DNA of 64,000 nucleotides from Leishmania infantum JPCM5 (lineage: Eukaryota > Euglenozoa > Kinetoplastea > Trypanosomatida > Trypanosomatidae), in NCBI RefSeq assembly GCF_000002875.2, contig NC_009411.2, positions 930,001 through 994,000 on the forward strand, written 5' to 3'. Positions 1-11,800 of this stretch are shown one piece after another. The translations under genes were made by a program, and so were the position numbers. The notes under the pieces are model-generated. The model was not told where the DNA came from. It searched no databases and worked only from the letters and a program-made list of their open reading frames with translations. Numbering within the stretch: the first letter of the stretch is position 1; each line of letters opens with the position of its first letter.

Positions 1-1466
1 CGACATGGAAGGAACTAAAAAGAGCCCAAGAAACGGCAAGCATCGTCAGCCAGTCGAGCGTTCGCCTGCGTGTTTGTGTGTATGTGAGGGAAAGATGGTG
101 TAAGTGTGTGAAGCGCATGTCAAACTTGCCACCAGCACCCGCGCGCACGTGCACAGTCGGTGGGAGAGGGACAGACGGAGGGAGAACAGCAGAGAAAAAA
201 CAAGACGTAAGCGCAGATCGGCGCGTCCATGACACGCGCATCCGATGCAGCCCCTGCCCCCCCCCAATCCGCGAAAGACGCAGGGTGCGAGTGCGGTAGC
301 GATCATGCAGAAAGAGAGAGAGCAGCAATAAAACGGGGCAACGGTGATGCGAATAACAGAGCACGTCAGTGAAACCTAAACACGATAAACGGAGCCGTTA
401 AGGGAGGGAGTGACGAAAAAGAAAGGGCAACGCGGTGTGTGCGAGTATGTGCGGAGGGAGTGAGGAAGCGCGCGCGTGGCTGCGCTCCGCTCCGCTAAAG
501 CAGGGGAGGCGATAAAATCGCTCATCGTATCAGCTACCCATGTCACTCACGCCCAACATCCCGGCCGTTCTCCGACCTTCCTCGCCCCTGCGCCCGCCCC
601 TCGTACCTGCTTTCAATCATCTATGCGAGACAAGGAAAAAGAAACACGTAGAGAGTGTGGGGATCGAGCGCGTGCGCAAGCAACGCGCTCCGGTATAGGA
701 GAGGAATAAGAGAAGTGATGAAAAGAGTACCCCCACCACCGGCAACAACGCACCGAGGGCAGAGCGAAAAGGAGAGAGCCGTGACACCGACAGGCAGCAA
801 CACCAGTAGTGACCAAGGGAGGGAAGGGAAGGGAGAAAGAGGCACCAGAGGCACGCGAGTACGTCTATTTCAGGCAGCGACGGCTCATCACATTCCAAAG
901 CAAAAGCACGGAGAGAGAGGGAGAGCGAGCGCAGTAAAAACAGCAAACGAAAAGATGTACATAGGCACACGTATGTTTATAGATCGACACATAGATGTAC
1001 ATATGTACGCTCACGGGGCAGGGCAGACATGTGCCTCCGCGCGCGCTGTGACAAGACAGAAACGAAAGGGGCAGATAGATGGGTGCCAAAAGGAAGACGG
1101 AGCGGCCGAGCACCCGCACCACCACGCGCATACGTGTACCACATCTCCATACATGGCGAGAAGGGGTAAACGCATGCACAGGCGGCAGAGAAAAGGCTGC
1201 AGAAGGGAGGGAAGGAGGCCTCAGTGCGCAAAAGGCGAGTGAGAGGCAGCGTCGGTGCCCACTCAAAAGACAGACGCCGAGACATAGCGCAGACCTCTGC
1301 CCTCTTGTCACTACGTGTGCGCGTGCATGCCTGCATGCGCGTGCTCAGCATTTAGCCCTGTCGATGAGTCTCTGCCTCCCCTTCCCCCCTCCCCTCCTCA
1401 TCGTCTCCCTGCGCCAAGACGAGAGGAGGGCGTCGAGAAGCCGATGGCCCCCCCCACCTTGGGCAC
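1..1466. other. intergenic spacer, 3' side of the phosphatase gene
   Basis: No credible gene is visible. The ORFs here are low-complexity Arg/Ser/His-rich translations with no family resemblance. The plus strand is purine-rich with GA runs and alternating CA/TG tracts, so the minus strand carries polypyrimidine tracts. It probably contains the 3' UTR of the dual-specificity phosphatase and the trans-splice region of a gene lying to the left of the window. Confidence 0.7.
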
Positions 1467-2525
1467 TTACGGCCTCCTCAGAGCATTCGCCGCACGCCAA
1501 GCGCTCTCGCTCGCCAGCTCCCTACGCGCCGCTGGTTCCTGTTCACGCACACCGATCTTCATGCCGTACTCATACAGCTGTTGCCGGAAACCAGTGTTTG
1601 GCGACGCACACGGGCGGTGCTGCTGGACAAGATGAATCGCAGCAGACGAGCAAAGGCGCAGCTTCCGCATCAGATAGGCTGACACCACCGTCGGCGCGCG
1701 AGAGATGCCGGCGCCACAGTGCACGAGCACCCCGCCATGGTTCGTCACCAGCGCGTTCTCGATGAACTCAAAGGTGTGTGCAAAGTGCGGCGTCATGTCG
1801 TAGTCGGGGCGGTCGTCGGCCGACAGCGTCATGTATATAAAGTCCCCCGGGAAGCTTGGCGGCGTGCCAATGCAGCAGCACACGTGGGTGATGCCGTGGC
1901 GCTTCATCAGCTCGCGATCGATCGCTGGGTGGTAGGAGCCGCACCACAGGCCAGGGACAATCTCCTGCATCTGGTTGAGGCTATCGATGCCAAAGCTGCT
2001 TAAGCTACGTATGGCGCCGCACTCCACGGCGGAGATGCCCAGTGCGCCGCTGCTGCTGCTCGAGTTTCCCAGAAGCTCGCTTCCGTCCGTCAGCAGCACC
2101 TTCTGCCGCAGCTCCTTCGTGATGGCAGGATCTGCAAGCTTGTGGCAAAGCCCTTCCAGAAGCTCACACACAGTCTTGCGCGCCGCCTCGAGCCCTTCCT
2201 GATCGATGGGCAAATTCGTCGCCATCATGCGGAACTCTTCCAGCGGTTCCCGCAGCACGGGCGGCGTTGGAATTCGGTTGTTCACGGAGGCGCTCGTGCC
2301 GGTTTGGGTGCACTGCACGCCACGCCTGGCGACCGGAGCGGACGGAGTGGTGGATGGGCTGCGGTCGGCGTCATCGAGGCGCTCCGTGGCCGCGTCGAGG
2401 GTGGCAAGGTGGGAGTGGGCGGAGAGAAAGCGCAGCACGCGGAAGAAAAGGCTTATGTCATCATCGGGGAGGTGGTGAACGGTGTTCTTCCGCTGCTGCG
2501 GCAGTTCGCTCACCTTGGGCGGCAT
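1467..2525 (-). CDS. dual-specificity protein phosphatase
   Basis: A 352-residue protein with a dual-specificity (DSP/PTP-superfamily) phosphatase domain in its C-terminal half. The P-loop HCGAGISR lies near residues 268-275, giving catalytic Cys and Arg. The Asp-rich stretch SADDRPDYD near residue 235 is the place where the general-acid Asp is expected. The segment before it (EIVPGLWCGSYHPAIDREL) is the usual first strand of the fold. The first ~170 residues are not recognisable. The frame stays open upstream to 3050, but that part is low-complexity His/Arg/Ser translation of UTR-like sequence. I therefore start at the ATG at 2525 (MPPKVSELPQ), where protein-like sequence begins. The family removes phosphate from Ser/Thr/Tyr of signalling proteins. 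Substrate and location cannot be told from sequence. Confidence 0.9.
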   Translation of the reverse strand: MPPKVSELPQQRKNTVHHLPDDDISLFFRVLRFLSAHSHLATLDAATERLDDADRSPSTTPSAPVARRGVQCTQTGTSASVNNRIPTPPVLREPLEEFRMMATNLPIDQEGLEAARKTVCELLEGLCHKLADPAITKELRQKVLLTDGSELLGNSSSSSGALGISAVECGAIRSLSSFGIDSLNQMQEIVPGLWCGSYHPAIDRELMKRHGITHVCCCIGTPPSFPGDFIYMTLSADDRPDYDMTPHFAHTFEFIENALVTNHGGVLVHCGAGISRAPTVVSAYLMRKLRLCSSAAIHLVQQHRPCASPNTGFRQQLYEYGMKIGVREQEPAARRELASESAWRAANALRRP

Positions 2526-3586
2526 CGTCGCACTTTTCTTTTGCTGCGGTTGAGGAAGCTGGGAAGCAGCGCTGTGTGGCGCAGAGGGGCCAGGGAGGAC
2601 AAGCAGCTTTAGGTGGCAACAGTGGGCCACGTGACCTGTGTGGTTGCGTGAGTGCCCGTGCACGGAGCGGCTGTGTTCGCGTTTGCCGTTTCGTCCTCCG
2701 CTGTGATTGATGCTGATGTGATGGTAGCGACGGTGATGGGGGTGAGTGACTTCGCGAATAACGGTTTTCAGGAGGCAACTTGGGGTGGCATGCAGTCTGG
2801 GTAGGAGAGCAAACGATGTGCGTTGAGGGAAGAGATGGGCAAGGACAAGAATGGGCGAGGTGTCGAAGTGCGTCGTTGTTGCGTGATGCTTCGCTTGTTT
2901 TTTTTGTGGGGCCCCGCGACGGAGGAAGTACGCGCGCACGCGTGCGTGTGTTTGTGTGCAGGCGGTAGGTGGGCGCAGGAAGAACACAAGAGCAAGAAAG
3001 GGGGTGGAACAAATCGGGCAGCAACGGTGCCGTCGGCGTCGAAGACGCAACAGGCTGTGGATGGGTCAGAGGCGGTCGACGGACAAGAGGACCTGAATAA
3101 AAAAAGACGAAAAGAGAGTGAGGGAAACGGAGAGCGAAAGAGGGGGGGGTGCAGCACGGCGGTCCCGTCGTGTGTCGCCCTTTGCTCTCCCCCCTCCTTT
3201 CGTCGATCTCTCTCCTCGATCCACGACACCCTCTGCTCTGGTTGCCGTTGGAGGGAAACCTTCTGTGTGCTGTAGGCACATCCTTTTCGCTTCGCGGCTT
3301 ATCTCTTCCCTACTCTTCTTCACAAAACGTACTTGATCTCATCATCCGCCAACCCCCGTCTTCCCCTCGCCCGAAACACTACGCATCACCTGAGTTGCAT
3401 GGCTGTACGCGATGAGCAACACCAAGGACGACGGGAGGCAGGGAGCAACGCAGCTAACGCGGGCGCGGAGAAGGCGACGAAGAACCCAAAATGAGAGGCG
3501 AAAGGGATGGAGACAGACGGAGGGGGAGGGTTCAGACAACGCTGGAGAAGAGAGAAGAACAGCAAGAGGCGAGAGGGCCTGTCTTG

Positions 3587-3621
<35 letters not shown>

Positions 3622-3734
3622 GGTAAAAGAAAAGAGCAAAGTAAGTGGCGGCACAACCGACTCAGGCACAGCACAGCCAGCAATGCCCTGTTCAGCACCA
3701 CACAAGCTCTCCCCGTCTCACAAAAACGCCTGCT
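2526..3734. other. intergenic spacer with GT microsatellite
   Basis: This is the spacer between ribosomal L11 and the phosphatase. It contains a long TG run (3585-3622) and a purine-rich plus strand at about 2990-3145, which reads as polypyrimidine on the transcribed minus strand and is a likely trans-splicing region for the phosphatase mRNA. No gene is visible. Confidence 0.7.
3585..3622. repeat. TG dinucleotide microsatellite
   Basis: Nearly uninterrupted TG repeat, broken by one TTT. CA/TG runs of this type recur in almost every spacer of this gene array and not in the coding regions. Confidence 0.95.
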
Positions 3735-4772
3735 TTACTGCGGTGACGCGGCATCACGCGACCAGAAGGCCTGCGACTGCGCCTGTCCGTCTGTCATGTT
3801 CAGCTGTCGCTGGCGATCCTGCTCGGGGAGGCGGTAATTCAGAAACACAAGACGCATCTCCGCCGGTGTCATTTCTTTGAACCAGCCGCGCGTGTTCAGG
3901 TAGCGGCGCGCCATTTCGCGATCGCGCGTGTCCTGCGCGAAGAGACTCTTGGGGTGAGACGACTTCCACAGCGCGTTCAGCAGGTTTGCATCCTTCAGGC
4001 CCTCCTCAAGTTGCGTGTTTGTCAGCGGGGCCATGTTCGGTCGATGCAGACGCTCAATCAGCGGGGCCGACTCGAGCTCCTTCGCCTTCAGCGCCTCATA
4101 CTGTATCATGTGCACCTTGCGGTGCTTCTCGCTCTCTTCGAGGTACTGCTTCTCCGTCATGTCCTTCACGGGCGAGCTGTGCACAGTGTCGATGCCGATG
4201 ATGGCAATGCCCATGCGCCTCGCCTGACCAACGACACGCCGCACACGCACCTCGATTGGTGGGTATTCGACCTTTCCCCACGACATCTGCTTCATCTTGG
4301 CGATCTCGTAGCACATCTCTAGGGTGAGATAGGCACAGTAGTTGCCGCGCAGAGCGACAGGGCCCGTCTCGCCTCTCTTCTTGCGAATCGCGCGCAACAG
4401 AAACCACGCCGTCGGCGGCGGCTCGATGCGGAAGATGTACGACTTGTCAAAGTACACCTGAATGCGCACAATGAGCTCGATATCGTCCTTGAAATGCGGC
4501 TTGGTGCGGTCGTTGAACGCCTTGGCAAAGTCCATCGCCTTCAGTCCCAGCTTCGAGAACTCCTGGCCGACCGGCGGCCCCGTTGCGGCCTTGCCAGCCT
4601 TGATGAAGAAGCGCCAGTTGTGCAGCACCGCCTTGTTCGGAAACTCCGGTACGGCGAAGATGTCCCTCGCCTTCGCCTCCACATTGGGGTCGAGAAATCG
4701 GTTGCTACCTGGCTCGATGTTGACCGTCTTTGGTCGCGCCTTGAGGTACCGCACCGCACTGCGTCGCAACAT
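3735..4772 (-). CDS. mitochondrial large-subunit ribosomal protein L11 (uL11m)
   Basis: A 345-residue protein whose residues ~60-200 carry the ribosomal L11 fold. The N-terminal domain motif GPPVGQEFSKLGLKAMDFAK (about residues 63-82) matches the family's PP-x-G-x2-L-x3-G pattern, followed by a beta-rich stretch ending in PPPTAWFLLRA. The remaining ~145 residues are an extra C-terminal extension, typical of enlarged kinetoplastid mitoribosomal proteins. The N-terminus MLRRSAVRYLKAR is a plausible mitochondrial import signal. I chose the start at 4772 because a pyrimidine tract ending in CAG lies just upstream (AG at 4811-4812). The frame stays open to an ATG at 4868, which would add 32 residues. 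Expected role: part of the mitoribosomal GTPase-associated (L7/L12 stalk base) region, binding 12S rRNA. Confidence 0.88.
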   Translation of the reverse strand: MLRRSAVRYLKARPKTVNIEPGSNRFLDPNVEAKARDIFAVPEFPNKAVLHNWRFFIKAGKAATGPPVGQEFSKLGLKAMDFAKAFNDRTKPHFKDDIELIVRIQVYFDKSYIFRIEPPPTAWFLLRAIRKKRGETGPVALRGNYCAYLTLEMCYEIAKMKQMSWGKVEYPPIEVRVRRVVGQARRMGIAIIGIDTVHSSPVKDMTEKQYLEESEKHRKVHMIQYEALKAKELESAPLIERLHRPNMAPLTNTQLEEGLKDANLLNALWKSSHPKSLFAQDTRDREMARRYLNTRGWFKEMTPAEMRLVFLNYRLPEQDRQRQLNMTDGQAQSQAFWSRDAASPQ

Positions 4773-4810
4773 CTCAGCGGGGCGCGCGCGAGAGAGAAGC
4801 GAGCGTGCCT

Positions 4811-4830
4811 CTGATGCAGAAGAAACAAGT
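4811..4830 (-). promoter_or_regulatory. candidate spliced-leader acceptor for the L11 gene
   Basis: Read on the minus strand, a short pyrimidine-rich stretch ends in CATCAG, with AG at 4812-4811, 38 nt before the chosen ATG. If used, the longer ATG at 4868 would be absent from the mRNA. This is a prediction from motif only. Confidence 0.4.
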
Positions 4831-4868
4831 AACGACGACGACGACCGCAGCAACGTGGCAGGAGACAA

Positions 4869-5898
4869 GCAGCCTCTTCAACGGAGGTGCCGCCAGGTGC
4901 GCGTACGAATGTGTCCGTGCAAGCGCGTGGGTGGAGAGAGGGGGGGTGGCAAAGAGGATGAGAGAGGTCACCACGATGGAGAGAGAGAGAGAGCGACTAC
5001 ACAGTCAGCACGTACCGCCCGAGGTGAGAACGCCACAAACAAGCGAAACAAAAACGAAGTAGGGCGTGGCGACTACAGAGATGAGGCGCAGCTGCTTGCC
5101 TATGCATGTATTGCTGAGGAGCCGCACCATAAAGCAGACAACTAACAGGCACACCAATGGGCTCACCCACAGCTGCTCACCGAGTGCTTCCTTCAACGAG
5201 TCCGCGTGTGAGGTGCCGGAGCAAGGAGGCACCAAAGGAGACGGGCGGGTGGGTGCGTTAACGCGTTTGGCCAAGGAAGGCAGCAAGAAAGGGAGTCAAG
5301 ATGACCGCGCAAGGAAAATGAGCGAAGCGCATGCACATTTGTGTACGTGTGTACGCGGCATGGCTTGAGGGGGAGGGGAACGCATGGGGATCATCGTGGG
5401 GCCGCATTGGACATGAGCGCGCAAGCAGGCGAGCCGTCTTCACCATCGCTGCTGCTGCAGACGAACGTGCACATCGTACGGCATTCGCTTTCCTCTGCTC
5501 GGGTGTTTCTCCAACATGAAAGGAATGAATGATGATGTGTCATGAGCGTCGTCGAGGAACGTGTGTGCAAGTGCGTCCATGTCCGGAGGGGTGGGAGGAG
5601 TGCGTGGCATGCACGCTCGCTGGTCGCTTCGCGATAGTCTTTCCGACACAGGCAAACGTATTTCGTGTGAACGGGTGGCCGAACAAGCACACAAACGTCG
5701 AGAGAACGCGTGCGATGTGCTGCACCAGCGCCACCCGAAGTACCTCCCTCCCCCTTCCCTCAATCCTCTGACTTCTCTCTCAAACAAAAGAGCCGACGCT
5801 CCCATAACCAGCAGGCGACACGCTATGTCGTCCACGTCGCTTTTTGTGTGGGGGTGTGTGTGCGGGAGTTTCCGTGAGTAGCACCGGTGATGCGCCGG
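4869..5898. other. intergenic spacer
   Basis: Spacer between the giant zinc-finger gene and L11. It has purine-rich plus-strand stretches (about 4960-5000) and scattered GT runs. Only short out-of-frame ORFs are present and none resembles a known protein. Confidence 0.65.
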
Positions 5899-8800
5899 CT
5901 ACGGAGCGGCGCACGGCTGATCGGGCCCGTGGGTTGTCAAGCATTGCTCGCACTGTACACACCCGCGCAACACGTGGCTTCGAGACAGCTTCATGTCCTG
6001 CAGGTATGTCCACTTGGTTTCCGTGTTGATGTGCTCCACCTCGTCAGGGCGGAGCAGGAGGCACAGACGGCGCAGCGTGGCAAAGCCGATGTCGTCAAAG
6101 ACAGTGCTGGCGTTGACCACATCGATCAGCTCGAGGGCTGCAAGAATCAGCCGACGAGTCCATGCGTCCTGCAGACACGGCGGGAGCGCCGGTGGAGACG
6201 CGTGCTGCTGATGGGCGTGATCGCCCTTGCCGCGATGCCGTCGCCGCGGCGACCTCGAGCACGACAGTGACCCACTGACACGGTGCTCGGCAAGAGCACA
6301 TACACCGTCCAAGACCTGACGCACATCTACAATGGCCGAGTGCACCGTTCCCGTGCCGTGGCCGCGACTCTCGAGCACGGCCACTCGCGGTTCAGCGGAG
6401 CAAGCCTGCTGCGGAGACGCCAAGTCGCAGCCGCGCCACGGCAGGCGCTCGTGCAGGCAGTGCTGGTGACGCAGGGCGCACGAGCCCCCACGAGAGTCGT
6501 CGCCGTGGGGTAGCGCCTCCGACGCGGACGAGGTGATGAGCCAGACTCCAGAGAGGACAAAACGAGACAGCCACGCCCAGTCCAGCCTCCGACTTGGCCC
6601 CGTCACAGACACCGGAGAAGAGGCCGCCATTGAGGCTTTACCGCTGTCGGTGCAGCTTGACCTGGAGGCCACGCGCTTGGACGGAGGTAGTTCAAGCGCA
6701 ACCCATTCCCGTACAGCGTGCGCCAGGGCCTTCAGGAGCAGTCGCAGAGCCATGGCATGTTCTCCCGGCAACAGTGGCGGCTGCGCCATCGCGCCTTCTC
6801 TCGCTTGACCACGTGCCGGGGACGAGGACGGCTGCTGCCTCACGTCATCGCCAGCACCGGCACAGGGAGTGCCGGGTATGTCATACGCGCACGACGACCG
6901 ACCCCACGCGCAAAACCCACAAGAGGCGCACACGTTGACCATGAAGAGCGGGCGAAGACGCACCGGCAACGGTGTTGACGGCGCCGCCGCCCCAGACGCC
7001 CCACTCGCCCCGCATGAAGTGCAGACAAAGGTGGTCGCTACGCCCGACAACCACGAGCGGTGAAGCCATCGCTCGTGTGACTGTGGCGCCGTTGCCGCTG
7101 TCTCCTCTGATCGTACCGCAGACAACACTTCCGACGCTGCGCTCACAGCGCCGAACGACTCGGAGTGTCGCATGGTGACGTCGCCGGGCAACGGTGAGCT
7201 CGGTGGCAACAGCAGTGCCTCCACCACCAACGCAGCGTTCGTCGGAGAAAGCCGCGCCGCTGCCTCACTCCAGGCAAAGCGGTCGTGAAACGGACTCAGC
7301 ACCTCGGCTGGACGGCGCGGTGCAAAGGCGCACGCGGTGCATGTATGACAGAGAGGCGCTGGTGTTGCGCCTGAGTCGCCATAAGCGTCTGCTGCTGCGC
7401 CGTGGACAACGTTGACATGCATGCAGCCGTCATGCAAGCACAGCCATTGCGTACCGCATGGAACGTGCAATGGGGTATCTGCGCCTGTGGATGAGCAGGC
7501 GGCCCCATCTTCCGTTTGCGATTCTGTATCTCTGACGTCCATCACGATGTGCGCCACCTGTGTCACCCACCGCCGCCACCCGTCGGACACCGCCCGCTGC
7601 ACCTCGAGCGGCCACGTCAGCAGCGCGTGGCACTGCCAGCAATGAAGCATGCCAACACGACTCTGTGCCTTGCAGGAGTGACACGCCTGCATCAGCCAAG
7701 GCAGCACAATGAACGGGGCAGCAGCGTTGTACTTCTCTGAAAGGAGTGAGAGACCAGGCGTCGCCTCCGGCACAGCGGCAGAAGCGGCCGGCCGGCCGGC
7801 GCCACAGAGTTCGCAGTGAGTGCGTGTCCAGGGATTGAGCGCCGCCGTGCACTCGGCGCACCACCACAGATATGGTGAGTGCTGCCCTGTAGAAGCAGCG
7901 GTAGGAGGGATCGTGCCGGTGGCAGAGGCGGGCACATGCGAAGGCGAGTTGGTCGACGATGACAAGGTGCAGTTACCGGCAGCCGGCTTGTGCAGCTCTC
8001 GAACGCGCTGATAGAGAGCACCGCACCGTTCGCACCACGGCCGCATACGTGCCTCGATGGACTTGGGGCTGTGCCTACAACCCTCACAAGCCAGCGCAGC
8101 CGCAGAATTGCTTGCGCCATCGACACCAGCAGCGCTCGCCGCCGCCTCGCGCTTCTCCGGATCGGTCGTCGCTCGCCCGCAGCCGCGGCAGAAGAAAACG
8201 TGCTGCGGATCGTTCACGGTGCGGCAGTGCATGCACGTCCACTGTCGCAGCGGCACGACGCGTGCGATGGCGGCAGAAGCGGTGAACCGATTGGCTGCGC
8301 GGCCGGTGCCGGTGACAGTGGCAGCAGCAGCAGCGGCGAAGCGCCTACCCGCGGCAGTCGTGAGGTCTTGTGTCCGCACATGCACCACGCCTGCATCGAT
8401 TGTGGAAGCGCATAGCAAGGGATCTGCCGCTGACGAAGATGACTGCGGCACCTCGCCGCTGCTCTGAAACGACAAAGGTGGAACCAACGCTATCCCACAC
8501 ACGTCGCAGCTCAGCCCATGATCATCCCGGTCGTCCGCGGACGACGTCAAGCACCCGCACGCGCGGCACTGTAGCAGCACCGTCGACAAGGCATGGCATC
8601 GCTTGCAGGCTCGTGCGTACCGACTGTTCCACAGGTAGCACGCGCTGCACTGCCAGGGCTGACGCTGCTCCTCCTCGGCTCGACGGTACTGCAAGATCAC
8701 GCTGACGCGATCGTGGAAGAAGCCGACGCTCCGTCCAGACAGAGTGGCTGCCCTCTGCACGGCCGCAATGAGAGAGCCGGTCGGGCTGGTGGCAGCCACG

Positions 8801-11800
8801 GCAGCAGAGTGCCGCGCTAACGAGCGCAACAGCCGTTCGAGAGCCTCCAAGGCGATACGCGGCATCAAGCGCAGTGTGTCCAGCGCGTAACGCTCCGTGA
8901 AGCCAGCGTTCCATGCGCGGCAGCCGGCGAGGAGCTGCGTGTCACATGACATGAGCGCCGATTTCTCCGTGTCTTGCGTTGAAGCTGTGGTGGTGGTCAC
9001 TGGTACACATAGCCGATACGCGAGGGATGTGGGTATGGCAACGTTTGCGTGAGAACGAGACCCGTGGCTGGTGGCCGAGTGTCTAGCTGCGGGCATGCCG
9101 GCAAGCTTGTAGAGCACTCCAAGCAACCACACCACCGTCAGCGCTACCCGTGCATCACTTGTTGCAGAGACGTTGTCGGCGTCGTCGGTTGATGGAGCAT
9201 CTAAAGTCCCCGATGGCGCCATCGACGGCGGCGGAGTCATCAGCTGCACCAGACGCGACAACAGCAGTCGAGCGACCGGTAGCTGAGGGTAGCCGCAGAG
9301 GATCCTTGCTGTCACCGCACGGAGGTACTGATCCGTGAGGGATAGCTTCAGTGACGTCAAAGGAGACGCTGGTGAAGCCTCAGCGCCGTCACAGCTGCGT
9401 CGACACAAGTACGGCGCCACGCACGACGCCCAGAGCTCTACTGTCTTGGCCAGAAGCCCTTTATGCGGGTTTTCAGCGAGATGACATCGCAGAGCATATG
9501 TGCACAGCACCGCCGTCGTGCGGGCGCGCTCTTCTGCGGACGTGTGCGGCTGTCGTGACGGAGGCCGCAACGCAGACGGGGAGTCTGCAGAGGTGCTGAA
9601 TTTTGATCTGATGTGCCGACGTGCAGCTAACGGGGACGTGGCATCGGCATCGTTGTGGATGCCGTAGACAGCGGCTTCCTCTGACGCGGAAGTGAGACCT
9701 CGCACGACTGCATGAAGGCACAGAGGAAGTGGAATCGGTAGTGAGTATAGGTGCGCGTACAAGGAATGCAGTCGCGTACGCAGCTCTGCGGGGAGCGGTA
9801 CTTCCTCCCCTCCCGCACTGCCGTCGATAGAGGTGGCAGCGGCGTCTGAAGAGGATCCTGAGGCAGGAACTGCGTGGCACTGCTGTGAGTGCTGCACCAA
9901 GGCGGCTGCCGCACCCTCCATCGCCTCCAGCAACAGCTGACGCACCGCAATCGCACTGTTGGACAGCAGCAACGGAGGAGAGGATGTAGAGGAGACGGCC
10001 GACGGATACGTCGCTGACGCCCCTCGCGCGGTCGCACTCGCTTGCAACAACGATTCCAGCACCTCCACAGCGACGCTGTACTGCCCACACTGAAGCAATG
10101 CCCGCCCCACCTCCCAGCTAGCTCCCATCGATGGATATCGAAGGTAGAGTGCGCAAATCTGCTCCGGCGTGCCCCAGCGGGCGAGCACCTTGGCACTAAG
10201 GCGAAGTCCCTCCTGCAGCTTGGCAATCAGCCCAGCGCGAGTGCGCTGTTTGAGGCACCGCAGCAACATTGACCTTCGTGCAAGTGGCATAGAGTAGGAT
10301 GCGCCACGGTCTTTGGTCGCTGATGACTCAGAGTCGATGTTACCACCTGACTCGGCAGGCTCGGAGTCGGTGCCAACCCTTTCCGTTACCTCGCTGTCTG
10401 AAGCCTCCAGCACGGTGAGATGTTGCGCACACTCTTGCTGAAGCCACGCCAGCTGCTGCAGCACAGCGTTCTTGTCCACCTCCGCGCCGTCGACGGCGTG
10501 TTCGCTCACGTGGCCGATAGTGATGAGGGTGTACGCGTCGAAGAGAGCCACCTCGCGCCATAGCATCGCACCTGCCTGATGTCGTTGCGGAAGATACGCC
10601 GGCGGTGGGCGATCGCTCCGACGGTGCCGTCGGCGCTCACCCTGAGTACCCGGCGCGGTGGATAGCGGTTGCAATAGTTCGCCTGACAAGAGGCGGCGCC
10701 GCCACTGTGCTGCAGCTGCCCCCGTCGATAAAGAACCGCAGACACCATCAGCGCGGCGGCGGGGGGCATTGTTCTCGTGCCATTGTCGTCGCTGCGGCGG
10801 CGGCAAGAGAGCACCCGCGACTGCGCCAGACGGGCCAACAAACCCGCTCACCATCTCATGCAGCTGCAACAGCGGCATGAGACGATGATGACGCTGCAGC
10901 GAGCTTGCAATGCGCCGGAGAGAGACGTAAGATCCAACGGCGTAAAACTGAATTTCTTCCAGCGTGGCAAGCGTCGAGTTTGACGATGCCGGGCTGCGAT
11001 GTCGCGTAGTCTTTGGCCTCGCTGAAGAAAGCTCATCACTGCACCTCTCTTCGCCAGTTCCCTCGCTGAGCTCAACAATCGCATCCACAGCGCGGGCACA
11101 GCTTCGCACCATCCCACTGACCACCAGTTTCCAGTAGGGGTGCCACGTGCCGGTGGAGTCGCTGTTGCTCTCTCCTCCGACGTCTGTGATGCCGCACCCT
11201 GCACACCAGTCGCGCAGCCACGTCTCCCCTGCCGCCCTTCTCCTGTTGCCGCCGCCGTCTCCCTCGAACGTGTACGTCTGCGCCTCCGCCGTTTCGGTAG
11301 CCTCGGCATCCAGCACGCCCTGCCACGGACAAAACGTATGCGCCCTCGCTGCCTTCTCGCGCTGCACCGAGGTGTCGGCGCCGCTGCCAGTCACCACGCC
11401 TTTCCACCGCGCCTCCGCAGGTGTTGGCGTGAGCTGAAGCAGCTCAGTGCTTTGCGTGGCGCACACGCGATCCGCAGCGGCGGTCATCCATGCGCTCGCA
11501 GTCGACCAGCTTGCAGCGTCGTCGCCGAGTGTTTGCACCGAGGTGGTCAGCAGCGATGGTGATACCCGCATATCTGTTGTGGAGTAGCAGTGAAGCAGCC
11601 ACGGCACACAGCTGCGCCAGGCGGTCGTTGCCACCGAGGCGCGGCCCTCCTTCACACCACACTGACTGTGCTGCACCGCCGCAGCTGCTGCCTCGACAAG
11701 CGTGGCGACGGATACGACCACACCTGCATCCGCTGCAGCAGTGAGGACGTGGACGAGGCAGCTCAACGACTGGGCGTCGCGCTCATGAACACCGCGCAAC

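Noticed and set aside
1079..1765. Plus-strand ORF of 228 codons
   Set aside because: It overlaps the antisense of the phosphatase gene and spacer, is Arg/Thr/His low complexity and has no motif.
2526..3050. N-terminal extension of the phosphatase frame
   Set aside because: The extra 175 codons translate UTR-like sequence (His/Thr/Arg-rich). The protein-like part begins at the Met at 2525.
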